A program made the position numbers and the translations under genes. A stretch of DNA of 20,629 bases from an uncultured Variovorax sp. (GTDB lineage Bacteria > Pseudomonadota > Gammaproteobacteria > Burkholderiales > Burkholderiaceae). Where the stretch lies: assembly GCA_946478645.1 (NCBI GenBank), contig CAMLCW010000045.1:1-20629 (forward strand), written 5' to 3'. Within the stretch, counting starts at the first letter, position 1. The number at the start of each line of letters is the position of its first letter. This document shows, one piece after another, positions 7,956 to 15,790 of the stretch. Below the pieces are notes generated by a model, which was given only the letters and a program-made list of their open reading frames with translations, was not told where the DNA came from and did no database searches.

Positions 7956-9359
7956 ATGCGCTACCGCACCACCATTGCCGGCCAGGTCTTCGCTTTCGAC
8001 ACGCTGCGCCACGTCATGGCCGCGGCCAGCCCCGCGCGCTCGGGCGACGCGCTTGCAGGCATCGGCGCAACCAGCGCGCAGCAGCGCATGGCGGCGCGCC
8101 ATGTGCTCGCACAGACGCCGCTCAGGCAGTTCCTGAACGAAGCGCTGATTCCCTACGAGAGCGACAACATCACCCGGCTCATCATCGACAGCCACGATGA
8201 GGCGGCCTTCGCGCCGGTGTCGCACCTCACGGTCGGCGACTTCCGCAACTGGCTGCTGTCGGAACAGGCGAGCACCGAGGCGCTCGCCGCGCTTGCACCG
8301 GGGCTCACGCCAGAGATGGTTGCGGCCGTGTCCAAGCTCATGCGCAACCAGGACCTGGTCTCGGTCGCGCGCAAGTGCCGCGTCGTCACGCGCTTTCGCA
8401 ACACCCTCGGCCTGCCGGGCCACCTCGCGGTGCGGCTGCAGCCCAACCACCCCACCGACGATCTGCGCGGCGTGGCCGCGTCCACGCTAGACGGCCTGCT
8501 CTACGGCGCGGGCGACGCGGTGATCGGCATCAATCCGGTGTCGGACAGCCTGCCGGTGCTCGAGCGCCTGCTGCACATGCTCGACGAAGTGATCCAGCGC
8601 TTCGAGATCCCGACCCAGAGCTGCGTCCTCACGCACGTGACCCACACGCTCAGGCTCGCCGAAGCGGGTGCGCCGGTCGACCTGGTGTTCCAGTCGATCG
8701 CAGGCACTGAAAAAGCGAACCTCTCCTTCGGCGTGACGCCCGCGCTGCTCGACGAGGCCCATGCCGCGGCGCAGGCCCTGAACCGTGGCACCGTCGGCCA
8801 CAACCTCATGTACTTCGAGACCGGCCAGGGCAGCGCGCTGTCGGCCGACGCGAACTTCGGCGTCGACCAGCAGACCTGCGAAGTGCGCGCCTATGCGCTC
8901 GCGCGGCGCTACAAACCGCTCCTGATCAACACCGTCGTCGGCTTCATCGGCCCCGAGTACCTCTACGACGGCAAGCAGATCATCCGCGCCGGCCTCGAGG
9001 ACCATTGCTGCGGCAAGCTGCTCGGCTTGCCGATGGGCTGCGACATCTGCTACACCAACCATGCCGAGGCCGACCAGGACGACATGGACAACCTGCTGGT
9101 GCTGCTCGGCAGCGCGGGCATCAACTTCATCATGGGCGTGCCGGGCGCCGACGACGTGATGCTCAACTACCAGAGCACCTCGTTCCACGACGCGCTGTTC
9201 CTGCGCCAGACCCTCGGCCTGAAGCGCGCGCCCGAGTTCGAGGCCTGGCTGCAGCGCATGCAGATCACCGATGGCACCGGCCGGCTCGCGCCGCCCTCTT
9301 CGTCCTCGTCCAACCGGCTGCTGGCCGACATGGGCGGGCTGGCCACACTCGCGCCATGA
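7956..9359 (+). CDS. eutB: Ethanolamine ammonia-lyase large subunit
   Basis: The 467-residue catalytic subunit of the adenosylcobalamin-dependent lyase that splits ethanolamine into acetaldehyde and ammonia. The length matches the family. The substrate-site residues known from the E. coli enzyme are all present: Arg160 and Gln162 in RLQPNHPTDD, Asn193 in IGINPVSDS, the Glu in MYFETGQGSALS near 288, and the C-terminal GCDICYTNHAEADQDD block. An AAGGA lies upstream of the ATG at 7956. eutC follows after 22 bases, forming an operon. No eutA reactivase, eutE aldehyde dehydrogenase or microcompartment shell gene is in the window, so this looks like the simple cytosolic pathway, which depends on aldehyde dehydrogenase elsewhere. 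Confidence 0.97.
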   Translation: MRYRTTIAGQVFAFDTLRHVMAAASPARSGDALAGIGATSAQQRMAARHVLAQTPLRQFLNEALIPYESDNITRLIIDSHDEAAFAPVSHLTVGDFRNWLLSEQASTEALAALAPGLTPEMVAAVSKLMRNQDLVSVARKCRVVTRFRNTLGLPGHLAVRLQPNHPTDDLRGVAASTLDGLLYGAGDAVIGINPVSDSLPVLERLLHMLDEVIQRFEIPTQSCVLTHVTHTLRLAEAGAPVDLVFQSIAGTEKANLSFGVTPALLDEAHAAAQALNRGTVGHNLMYFETGQGSALSADANFGVDQQTCEVRAYALARRYKPLLINTVVGFIGPEYLYDGKQIIRAGLEDHCCGKLLGLPMGCDICYTNHAEADQDDMDNLLVLLGSAGINFIMGVPGADDVMLNYQSTSFHDALFLRQTLGLKRAPEFEAWLQRMQITDGTGRLAPPSSSSSNRLLADMGGLATLAP

Positions 9360-9381
9360 GCGCAGCGCCAAGGGTGCACCA

Positions 9382-10179
9382 GTGAACGACGACGGCCCCG
9401 TCACCCCCAACTCCTGGTCGGCATGGCGTTCGGCCACGCCCGCACGGCTCGCGCTGGGCCGCGCCGGCGCCGGCATGCCGACCGACGAGATCCTGCGCTT
9501 CGGCTGGGCCCATGCGATGGCGCGCGACGCGATCCATGCGGCGCTCGATGTCGATGCGCTCGACGCCGCGCTGCGCGCGCAGCACTGGCAGGTGCTTCGC
9601 GCGCGCAGCCGCGCCGGCGACCGCGCCGCCTACCTGCGCCGCCCCGACCTCGGCCGCCAGCTCGACCCCGAGGACGCCGAGCGCCTGCGCGCCGTCGCCA
9701 CGCCCGGGCCGTGCGAGGTCTGCATCGTGGTGGGCGATGGCCTTTCGTCGCTCGCCGTTGCGCGCCATGCCGCGCCACTGCTCGCCGCACTGCGCCCGCT
9801 GTTGCCGGCCGGCATCCGCTTCGCGCCCGTGGTGGTCGCGACGCAGGCGCGCGTGGCGCTGGCCGACGAGATCGGTGCGCTGTTCGGCGCGGCCCTGTCG
9901 GTCATGCTCATCGGCGAAAGGCCCGGACTCAGTTCGCCCGACAGCCTCGGCATCTACCTGACCCATGCGCCGAAGCGCGGCCGCCACGACGCCGAGCGCA
10001 ATTGCATCTCGAACGTGCGCCCCGAAGGCCTGCCCTGCGACGCGGCGGCGTTCAGGCTGGCCTGGCTCATGCGCGAGGCGCTGCGCCGCGGGCTGACGGG
10101 CGTCGGCCTCAAGGACGAGAGCGAGCGCGCAGTGATCGAGGCCGAAGTTGGCGCCCGGCCCGACGTATCAACGGGGTAA
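9382..10179 (+). CDS. eutC: Ethanolamine ammonia-lyase small subunit
   Basis: A 265-residue small subunit that helps bind adenosylcobalamin in the EutB-EutC complex. Family blocks include TPARLALGRAGAGMPTDEILRFGWAHA with the basic and helical segments of EutC, CEVCIVVGDGLSSLAV, FAPVVVATQARVALADEIG, LIGERPGLSSPDSLGIYLTH and ERNCISNVRPEGL. The start is a GTG at 9382 with AAGGG ten bases upstream, 22 bases after the eutB stop. Its 3' end overlaps the stop end of the convergent serine-hydrolase gene by 12 bases. It is expressed with eutB as a two-gene operon. Confidence 0.96.
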   Translation: MNDDGPVTPNSWSAWRSATPARLALGRAGAGMPTDEILRFGWAHAMARDAIHAALDVDALDAALRAQHWQVLRARSRAGDRAAYLRRPDLGRQLDPEDAERLRAVATPGPCEVCIVVGDGLSSLAVARHAAPLLAALRPLLPAGIRFAPVVVATQARVALADEIGALFGAALSVMLIGERPGLSSPDSLGIYLTHAPKRGRHDAERNCISNVRPEGLPCDAAAFRLAWLMREALRRGLTGVGLKDESERAVIEAEVGARPDVSTG

Positions 10180-11202
10180 CTCTTTGGCGCGCCGCTGGGC
10201 GGCCGCGTACAACGGCCCACGGATCAGCTTCATCGCCTGAAAGCGCTGCGGGGCGTCGCGCGAAACCGCCGAGGTGGTCGCGATCACCAGGTCGAGCGGC
10301 GGATAGACCCAGACGAACTGCCCGCCGTACCCGGCCGCCATGAAGGTCGGGCGGACGGCATTCGAGCGCACCACCCACCACATGTAGCCATAAGGCAAAG
10401 ACAGCGGCAGGCCGCCTTCGCTCCAGCGGCGCGTGGCTTCGCGGACATAGGGCTCGGGCAGGATCTGCCGGCCCGCCCACTGGCCGTCCTGCAGATGGAG
10501 CTGGCCGAGCTTTGCCATGTCGAGCGTGCGCATTCCCAGTCCTTGCCGATAGGAAGGCTCGGCCAGCGCGAGCGGTTCGACCAGGTGCCGCCGGGCATAG
10601 TCCTGGACCGGCATGCCGGTGGCTTTCTCGAGCACCACGGACAACACCGGAATCAGCGCGTTGTCGTAGGCGAAGGCCCGGCCAGGGTCGTTGCGCATCG
10701 GCCGCTTCCAGGCGTCCTGCGGCTTCCCTGCCGGGGCGGTTCCCGTGGGATCGTCGACACCGAAGCCGGCCGTCATCGTCAGCAGATGGCGCACCGTGAT
10801 CGCTGCAGCGCGGGGATCGGCGTTCAGGCCCGCCCACTCGGGCAGCAGCGAGACCACAGGCTGGTCGAGGCTCGCGAGGTGTCCCTGGCCCAGCGCGATG
10901 CCAACCAGCGTCGACAGCGCACTCTTGGCCACCGAGTGCACGTTGCGCAGCGTCTCCGGCGAACCGTCGCGGTAGAACTCGTAGACGACGCGGCCTTGCA
11001 GCACGACGACCGCGCTCTGCACGTCGGGCGCATCGTCCCTGATGGCCCGGTCGATGCCTGCGAATGCCGCCGCATCCAGGGCCTGCTCGGCGGCCGAGGC
11101 GCTGCGCCATTCGGCCGGCCGCTGGGCCTGCGCCACCGAAACCAGGGTGGCAAGCAACAGCAGCGTGTTGCCGAACAGCTTTGAAGGGCGGATCACTTTC
11201 AT
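10168..11202 (-). CDS. Exported beta-lactamase-fold serine hydrolase (class C-like esterase family)
   Basis: A 344-residue protein. Residues 1-26 form a signal peptide (IRPSKLFGNTLLLLATLVSVAQA), so it acts in the periplasm or outside. The beta-lactamase/transpeptidase fold motifs are visible: the nucleophile tetrad S90-V-A-K93 in HSVAKSAL, the Tyr-Asp-Asn triad at 179-181 in FAYDNALI, and the late GYGGQFVWV strand in place of KTG. Such proteins are mostly esterases or peptidases, so antibiotic hydrolysis should not be assumed. The ATG overlaps the stop of the glutathione-transferase gene (ATGA), implying translational coupling. An in-frame GTG two codons later is better spaced from AGGAG and may be the true start. 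Confidence 0.88.
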   Translation of the reverse strand: MKVIRPSKLFGNTLLLLATLVSVAQAQRPAEWRSASAAEQALDAAAFAGIDRAIRDDAPDVQSAVVVLQGRVVYEFYRDGSPETLRNVHSVAKSALSTLVGIALGQGHLASLDQPVVSLLPEWAGLNADPRAAAITVRHLLTMTAGFGVDDPTGTAPAGKPQDAWKRPMRNDPGRAFAYDNALIPVLSVVLEKATGMPVQDYARRHLVEPLALAEPSYRQGLGMRTLDMAKLGQLHLQDGQWAGRQILPEPYVREATRRWSEGGLPLSLPYGYMWWVVRSNAVRPTFMAAGYGGQFVWVYPPLDLVIATTSAVSRDAPQRFQAMKLIRGPLYAAAQRRAKELPR

Positions 11203-11867
11203 CTCCTGAGGTCGGGCGCCGGCGTCGCGGAAACGCCCTGCGCTTCGGCAGCGCGTGATTGCGCAGCGATCGCGGCCTCGAAGCCCGGCCGCTTTCGCAG
11301 GCGCTCCCAGTAGGCCGCCACGGCGGGTGTGAACTGCGGGCCGAAGCCCAGGTGTCCGGCCAGCAGCAACGCATAGCCGACCGACACATCCGCTGCGGTG
11401 AAGCGTCCCGCGCAGAGATGCTCGCGCTCGGCCAGCAAGGGCTCGAGCGTGCGCAGCCGCGCGAGGAACCACTTGCCGTAGTCCTCGGCCACCTGCGGCT
11501 GCTTGCGCTCCGGCGCTTCGAAGTGCGCATAGCGCAGCACCAGCGTCTGCGGAAAGGTCAGGGTCGCCTCGCCGAAATGGAGGTAGTTGAGGTAAGGACC
11601 GAAGTCGGCTTCGCCGGTCCCGACGTCCAGCCGGCCCGGCGCGTACCGGGCGGCCAGGTACTGGCAGATCGCGGCCGATTCGGTCATGCGCATCGCGCCA
11701 TCGGACATCAGCGGCACCGTGCCCAGCGGATTGACCTCGAGGTACGGCCGCGACAGCACGCGCGGCGGGAACGGCAGCATCCTGAGCTCGTAGTCGACGC
11801 CGATCTCCTCGAGCATCCAGAGGGGCCGGAACGAGCGTGCGCTGACGCAATGGTGAAGGGTGATCAT
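11199..11867 (-). CDS. Glutathione S-transferase family protein
   Basis: A 222-residue cytosolic glutathione transferase. The N-terminal thioredoxin-fold domain (1-75) has HCVSARSFRPLWMLEEIGVDYEL, the cis-proline loop NPLGTVPLM with Pro52, and the glutathione-binding Glu63-Ser64 in MTESAAICQYLA. The C-terminal helical domain carries the N-capping box region FTAADVSVGYAL. The ATG at 11867 (MITLHH) is chosen because it puts the first beta strand at the N-terminus. Its stop overlaps the following serine-hydrolase gene by four bases, so both come from one transcript. The substrate is not predictable. Confidence 0.92.
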   Translation of the reverse strand: MITLHHCVSARSFRPLWMLEEIGVDYELRMLPFPPRVLSRPYLEVNPLGTVPLMSDGAMRMTESAAICQYLAARYAPGRLDVGTGEADFGPYLNYLHFGEATLTFPQTLVLRYAHFEAPERKQPQVAEDYGKWFLARLRTLEPLLAEREHLCAGRFTAADVSVGYALLLAGHLGFGPQFTPAVAAYWERLRKRPGFEAAIAAQSRAAEAQGVSATPAPDLRR

Positions 11868-11961
11868 GGGTAAGTGGGGCGTGGGTCCGCCGCGATCTTG
11901 CACCAGACACCGCCCAAACGCGTGGCTGCCTATGATCCGGTATCACATCAAGGAGACCACC

Positions 11962-12540
11962 ATGGCCGATCGCTACCCTCTCGCCGAACTCGAGGACCTG
12001 CCCGACGACATCCGCACCGCCATCCTCACGGTGCAGGAGAAGGCCGGCTTCGTGCCCAACGTGTTCCTCGGCCTTGCGCGCCGCCCGGCCGAGTGGCGCG
12101 CGTTCTTCGCCTACCACGACGCGCTGATGCTGAAGGAGGAAGGCTCGCTCACCAAGGGCGACCGCGAGATGATCGTCACCAGCACCAGCGCGGCCAACAA
12201 GTGCCTCTACTGCGTGGTGGCGCACGGCGCGCTGCTGCGCATCTACGAGAAGAAGCCGCTGGTGGCCGACCAGGTGGCGGTCAACTACCGCAAGGCCGAC
12301 ATCACGCCGCGCCAGCGCGCGATGCTCGACTTTGCGATGAAGGTCTGCGAACGCTCGCACGAGATCGAGGAGGCCGATTTCACAGCGCTGCATGCGCACG
12401 GCTTCGACGACGAGGACATCTGGGACATCGCGTCGATCACGGCCTTCTTCGGCCTGAGCAACCGCATCGCGAGCTTCAGCGGCATGCCGCCGAACCCCGA
12501 GTTCTTCCTGATGGGCCGGGTGCCGCGCGAGAAGAAGTAG
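11962..12540 (+). CDS. AhpD-like / carboxymuconolactone decarboxylase family peroxidase-related protein
   Basis: A 192-residue protein of the peroxidase-related subgroup of the AhpD-like fold. The redox motif is C81-L-Y-C84-V-V-A-H88, the CxxC-xxxH arrangement of AhpD-type thiol enzymes, preceded by GDREMIVTSTSAANK. Later blocks are TPRQRAMLDFAMKVC and the FGLSNRIASFSGMPPNPEF C-terminus, characteristic of this subgroup. AAGGAG sits eight bases before the ATG. A TATGAT at 11931-11936 could be its -10 element. It is divergent from the glutathione-transferase gene, so the two may form a small thiol or oxidative-stress cluster. A direct role in alkylhydroperoxide reduction is plausible but unproven. 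Confidence 0.88.
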   Translation: MADRYPLAELEDLPDDIRTAILTVQEKAGFVPNVFLGLARRPAEWRAFFAYHDALMLKEEGSLTKGDREMIVTSTSAANKCLYCVVAHGALLRIYEKKPLVADQVAVNYRKADITPRQRAMLDFAMKVCERSHEIEEADFTALHAHGFDDEDIWDIASITAFFGLSNRIASFSGMPPNPEFFLMGRVPREKK

Positions 12541-12550
12541 CGCCTGCCGC

Positions 12551-14299
12551 TCAGGCCCGGCTGCGGCACGAGGCCAGCGCATCGAGCGCGCGCCGGTAGG
12601 CCGGATTGGCCACGTCCATCAGCCCGAGCACCGTGTGGAAGAGGTTGTCGTGCGTGAGCGGTGCATCGAGGCCCGCCTCGATGCAGCCGGGCGCGAGCCC
12701 GCGGCGCGCGCGCATGCCCCGGCCGAGCCACGCGACCATCGGCACGTGCTTCTGCACCTCGGGCGCGACGCCGTACGGCAGGCCGTGCAGGAACAGGCCG
12801 TACTCGCCGAGCGATTCGCCGTGGTCGCTCAGGTAGAGCAGCGCCGTGTCGTAGCGTCCGGACTGGGCGTCGAGCCAGTCGATGGTCCGGGCCAGGAAGC
12901 GGTCGGTCTGGGCGATCGAGTTGTCGTACACGTTCAGCAGCTCGGCATGGCCGCACTCGGCCAGCGCGTTGGTCCGGCATTCGGGCAGGAAGCGTTTCAC
13001 ATCGGGCGCCGAGCGCTTGTAGTAAGCCGGGCCGTGGCTTCCCATCTGGTGCATCACCAGTACCACGCCCTTTGCACGGCGCTCTGCAGGCAGCGCGGCG
13101 ATGCGCGCATCGAGGCCCTTCAGCATCACGTCGTCCAGGCATTCCTCGCCATCGCACAGCGCCGCCCTGTCGGCGGGTGACAGGCCCTCGTAGGCCGAAG
13201 CGCTCGGGATGCGCGCGCAGACCCCCTTGCATCCCGCCTGGTTGTCGAGCCACAGCACGGCCAGGCCGGCGGCCTGCAGCACGTCGACGAGGTTCTCGTG
13301 GTCGTCCTTGCGCGCTTCGTAGCCCTGTTTGCCGAGGTGGGAGAACATGCAAGGTACCGAGGCCAGCGTGTTGGTGCCGCAGGAATGCACGTCGCGCCAA
13401 CTCAGCACCTTGCGTGCAGCGAGTTCGGGCGTGGTGTCGCGCGCATACCCGTCGATCCCGAAGTGGTCGGCCCGCGCGGTCTCGCCCACCACCAGCACGA
13501 AGAGCGGCGGCCGCGCCTGGCCCGCATAGCTCGCACCGAGCGCGGTGCCGGCGGTGATCGGAACCAGCTTGCGGCGGTGCTCGAACATCGGCCTGGCGAG
13601 CACCGCGCCAGCCGAATAGAGGCTCGCGACGGGGTTCATCATGTAGCGCAGGTGCACGTTGTTGCGCATCAGCGGGGCCAGCTGTCGGTTCATCGACACG
13701 GCCGCCAGCAGCGCCACCGCCGCGGAAAGCAGCAGCAGCGCCGCATTGCGCCAGAGCCCCGACCCCGCGCGCACCGGCGCGACGCGCAGGCGCCAGAGCG
13801 CCAACGCCGGCAGCAGCGCCACCAGCAGCACGTGGAAGGCCATGCGCCAGTTCAGCAGGTCGCGCACCTCGTTGGGGTCGGTCTGCAGCACGTTGGCGAC
13901 CATGGTCGGGTCCATCACCACGCGGTATTCGAGCATGAAGTGCTGCGCGAAGGCGGCCAGCAGCACGACCGCGGCCCACAGCGGCTTCATCCAGCGCGGC
14001 CAGGCGGTCAACGACAGCAGAGGCACGGTGGCGCACATCTGCAGCTCGGCCATGCCGGCGATCGTCGGCAGGTAGATCGCGGGCGCACCGCCAAGGTGTG
14101 CGAGCTCGCGCCACAACGGCCAGTTGGCCGCCGCCGCAAGATAGAGCGCGAGCCAGGCGACGACCTGCTGCGGCGAGCGCGGCCGCGCCAGCATGCGGTC
14201 GGCACGCGCCCGGAGCGCATCGGCCGCGGCCGGCCAGGGCGTTGCAGCGGGCAGCGCAGTGATCGCCAGCGGCGCGGGTTCGAGTCGGGAGAAGGACAT
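12551..14299 (-). CDS. eptA: Phosphoethanolamine--lipid A transferase (EptA/MCR family)
   Basis: A 582-residue inner-membrane enzyme that moves phosphoethanolamine from phosphatidylethanolamine to lipid A phosphates, which lowers negative charge and gives tolerance to cationic peptides. Five hydrophobic segments lie near residues 44-60, 76-98, 106-122, 153-170 and 185-203, followed by a periplasmic alkaline-phosphatase-like domain. The active site is complete by comparison with MCR-1: Glu273 in VVGETARAD, nucleophile Thr311 in SCGTNTLASVPCMFS, His422 in GSHGPAYYKR, Asp492-His493 in YLSDHGESLGE and His505 in FLHGLPYG. Cys307 and Cys317 match the conserved disulfide. It is last of three leftward genes with two PAP2 phosphatases, divergent from a two-component system. 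No clear ribosome binding site precedes the ATG. A target other than lipid A, such as LPS core, is possible. Confidence 0.93.
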   Translation of the reverse strand: MSFSRLEPAPLAITALPAATPWPAAADALRARADRMLARPRSPQQVVAWLALYLAAAANWPLWRELAHLGGAPAIYLPTIAGMAELQMCATVPLLSLTAWPRWMKPLWAAVVLLAAFAQHFMLEYRVVMDPTMVANVLQTDPNEVRDLLNWRMAFHVLLVALLPALALWRLRVAPVRAGSGLWRNAALLLLSAAVALLAAVSMNRQLAPLMRNNVHLRYMMNPVASLYSAGAVLARPMFEHRRKLVPITAGTALGASYAGQARPPLFVLVVGETARADHFGIDGYARDTTPELAARKVLSWRDVHSCGTNTLASVPCMFSHLGKQGYEARKDDHENLVDVLQAAGLAVLWLDNQAGCKGVCARIPSASAYEGLSPADRAALCDGEECLDDVMLKGLDARIAALPAERRAKGVVLVMHQMGSHGPAYYKRSAPDVKRFLPECRTNALAECGHAELLNVYDNSIAQTDRFLARTIDWLDAQSGRYDTALLYLSDHGESLGEYGLFLHGLPYGVAPEVQKHVPMVAWLGRGMRARRGLAPGCIEAGLDAPLTHDNLFHTVLGLMDVANPAYRRALDALASCRSRA

Positions 14300-14320
14300 G
14301 CGCCCACTCTAGGAAGCGCA

Positions 14321-14363
14321 ACTGAAGGAAGCCTGAACCGCGCGTTCAGGCGGCGTTCAGGCG
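14321..14363. promoter_or_regulatory. Paired 11-bp-period response-regulator boxes before eptA
   Basis: Two pairs of half-sites in opposite orientation lie in and beside the 57-base gap before eptA. On the plus strand, ACTGAA and CCTGAA repeat at an 11-bp step (TGAA at 14323 and 14334). On the minus strand, an exact 11-bp tandem duplication, GCGTTCAGGCG read on the plus strand at 14342-14352 and 14353-14363, gives two GCCTGAA half-sites. The second pair covers the stop codon of the upstream PAP2 gene. An 11-bp direct repeat is the standard layout for OmpR/PmrA-family regulators. Binding by the neighbouring regulator is inferred. A TAGAGT (minus, 14311-14306) could be a -10. Confidence 0.55.
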
Positions 14364-14929
14364 GGGCGGGTCCTTCGTGCCCGCAGCCGGGGCCGCATCC
14401 GGGCGCGCAGCGCGAAATTCAGCGGCCGAGAGACGCAGCGCTGCGCGCCGGCCGAAACCAGCGCCGCGAGCATCGCGCCCACCACCACATCGGTGGGGAA
14501 ATGCAGGCCCAGGAACACGCGGCTCCATCCGACCAGCGCCGCGATCGCCAGCGCCGCGAACATCGGTGCGCGCCAAGGCAGCCACCAGAGCGAGAACGCC
14601 GCGGCGAAAGTGCCCGCGGCATGCAGGCTCGGAAAGCCGGGCCGCACGCCCTGCGGCACCCACTGCACGCCCAGCCCGAACGACGCCGGCCGCGGAAACG
14701 GCAGCGCCGAGCGAAACACGTTCACCACGAGCCAGACGGCCAACACGCTGACCACGGCGGTGAAGCAGGCATAGCGCAGCCTGCGGTCGAACAGCGCGCC
14801 GCAAAGGATGGCCGCGGCGAGCAGCGTCGGCAGCACGTCGGATGCGAAGCGTGCGAAGGCGATGCTCCACGCGGGCGCCTCGGCGCTCGCGTTGACCAGC
14901 TCGAACAGCGCGAAGTCAAGAGCCCGCAT
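14357..14929 (-). CDS. PAP2 family phosphatase (membrane)
   Basis: A 190-residue membrane acid phosphatase of the PAP2 type, a family that removes phosphate from lipids such as undecaprenyl diphosphate, phosphatidylglycerophosphate or lipid A. The three signature motifs are present: R73-x6-R80-P81 (a conservative Arg for the usual Lys), PSLH at 100-103, and SRVFLGLHFPTD at 136-147 with the catalytic His. Hydrophobic segments lie near 34-48, 55-70, 105-117, 122-135 and 146-158. It overlaps the end of the upstream PAP2 gene by 14 bases and is followed by eptA, so the three are probably co-transcribed. The substrate is not known; context suggests envelope lipid phosphates. Confidence 0.88.
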   Translation of the reverse strand: MRALDFALFELVNASAEAPAWSIAFARFASDVLPTLLAAAILCGALFDRRLRYACFTAVVSVLAVWLVVNVFRSALPFPRPASFGLGVQWVPQGVRPGFPSLHAAGTFAAAFSLWWLPWRAPMFAALAIAALVGWSRVFLGLHFPTDVVVGAMLAALVSAGAQRCVSRPLNFALRARMRPRLRARRTRPA

Positions 14930-15650
14930 GCATCGCGGCCGGCGCGGCCGGCAGTCGGGCGGCTCGCGCCGAAACGAGCAGTTCGACGGCGAAGCCGACC
15001 ACCCAGCAGATCCAGCCGGTCCAGAGCGTGTGGCTCATGTAGTGCGCGCCGCGCAGTTGCTGCGACAGGCCCAGCGCCAGGCCAGCCGCGAGCGACACGC
15101 CGAGCCAGAGCGCCGCGGCGCGCGACGACACCCTGCGCAGCACGAAGAAGCCCCCGGCATAGGCGAAGGCGGCCGAAGCGTGTCCCGCCGGGAAGCAGCC
15201 ACCCGCGCCGCCGTCGCGGACCTTCCAGGCCCAGTGCGACACATGGTGCGCCACACCGCCGAATTCACGCAGGTCCCAGGGGCAGCTCGTGTGGCTTGCA
15301 TGCTTGATCGCGCTGATCGCGGCGACCGACAGCAGTACCGTCAGCGCGAGTTGCGCGCGCGCCCCGGCAGGCAGGCGCCGCAGCAGGCCGACCGGCCAGC
15401 GGATCGCGGCGAACAGCGCGACCACGAGCAGCCAGCTCAGGTCCTTCGCGCCCTCGTGCATCACCTGCACGAGAAAGCCGTTGTCGCGCAAGGGAAAGCC
15501 CAGCGGCGTGCCCGCCAGCCGCGCAAGCGCCAGGTCGCCGCCCGTGGCGTCCCACGCCAGCAGCATGGCCAGCGCGGCCAACGTCAGCCACCCCAGGCGG
15601 CGGTCGGGCGGATTCATCGGGCGATTCGGTACGGCACGCGTCAAGGACAT
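14916..15650 (-). CDS. PAP2 family phosphatase (membrane), second paralogue
   Basis: A 244-residue multi-span PAP2 phosphatase. Motifs: K116 followed by SHTSCPWDLREFGG (the KxxSHxxCPWDL form of the first motif), PAGHASA at 154-160 and RGAHYMSHTLWTGW at 200-213 with the catalytic His. This form is the one seen in PAP2 proteins encoded beside lipid A phosphoethanolamine transferases and two-component systems in other proteobacteria; a lipid A phosphatase or kinase-like role (LpxE/LpxT) is possible but unproven. It is first in the leftward operon. Two starts are possible, ATG at 15650 or ATG at 15617 (MNPPDRR); neither has a clear ribosome binding site. Confidence 0.85.
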   Translation of the reverse strand: MSLTRAVPNRPMNPPDRRLGWLTLAALAMLLAWDATGGDLALARLAGTPLGFPLRDNGFLVQVMHEGAKDLSWLLVVALFAAIRWPVGLLRRLPAGARAQLALTVLLSVAAISAIKHASHTSCPWDLREFGGVAHHVSHWAWKVRDGGAGGCFPAGHASAAFAYAGGFFVLRRVSSRAAALWLGVSLAAGLALGLSQQLRGAHYMSHTLWTGWICWVVGFAVELLVSARAARLPAAPAAMHAGS

Positions 15651-15700
15651 GAAGAAAACAGCAAGACTGGAGGATCCTCGGGGAGGCTACGCGGGCCTGA

Positions 15701-15715
15701 TGAACCGAGCCTGAA
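15701..15715 (+). promoter_or_regulatory. Candidate response-regulator box before the two-component operon
   Basis: TGAA at 15701-15704 and again at 15712-15715, an 11-bp step, in the context CCTGATGAACC and GCCTGAAGC. This matches the half-site spacing and the CCTGAA core found before eptA. It ends 24 bases before the TAGACT hexamer at 15740-15745 and lies in the gap shared by the divergent PAP2 and regulator genes, so one site could serve both directions. Confidence 0.45.
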
Positions 15716-15739
15716 GCGGCGCTCCACCACGCCCGGCGC

Positions 15740-15745
15740 TAGACT
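15740..15745 (+). promoter_or_regulatory. Possible -10 element for the two-component operon
   Basis: TAGACT lies 45 bases before the GTG start, with no recognisable -35 hexamer. The candidate regulator box just upstream would fit an activator-dependent promoter. A 22-base pyrimidine-only run at 15750-15771 follows, inside the expected leader. Confidence 0.35.
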
Positions 15746-15790
15746 CCCGCTTCTTTTTCTCCTCTTCCTCCAGCAGAAAGTCGGTCCGGC

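Noticed and set aside
10168..11202. Beta-lactamase-fold gene as an antibiotic resistance gene.
   Set aside because: It has SxxK and YxN but a GYGG late motif and the look of the broad serine esterase/peptidase family, so resistance is not supported.
11898..11936. TTGCAC and TATGAT as a full promoter for the AhpD-like gene.
   Set aside because: The spacing is 27 bases, too long for a sigma-70 promoter. Only the TATGAT is mentioned, as a possible -10.
12542..12556. GCCTG and CAGGC around the convergent stops, resembling half of the regulator box.
   Set aside because: Only a short inverted match with no 11-bp repeat, and it lies at gene ends where regulation is not expected.
13298..15307. A 669-codon plus-strand open frame across eptA and both PAP2 genes.
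   Set aside because: It is low-complexity Arg/Gln/His-rich translation opposite three genes with intact catalytic motifs.
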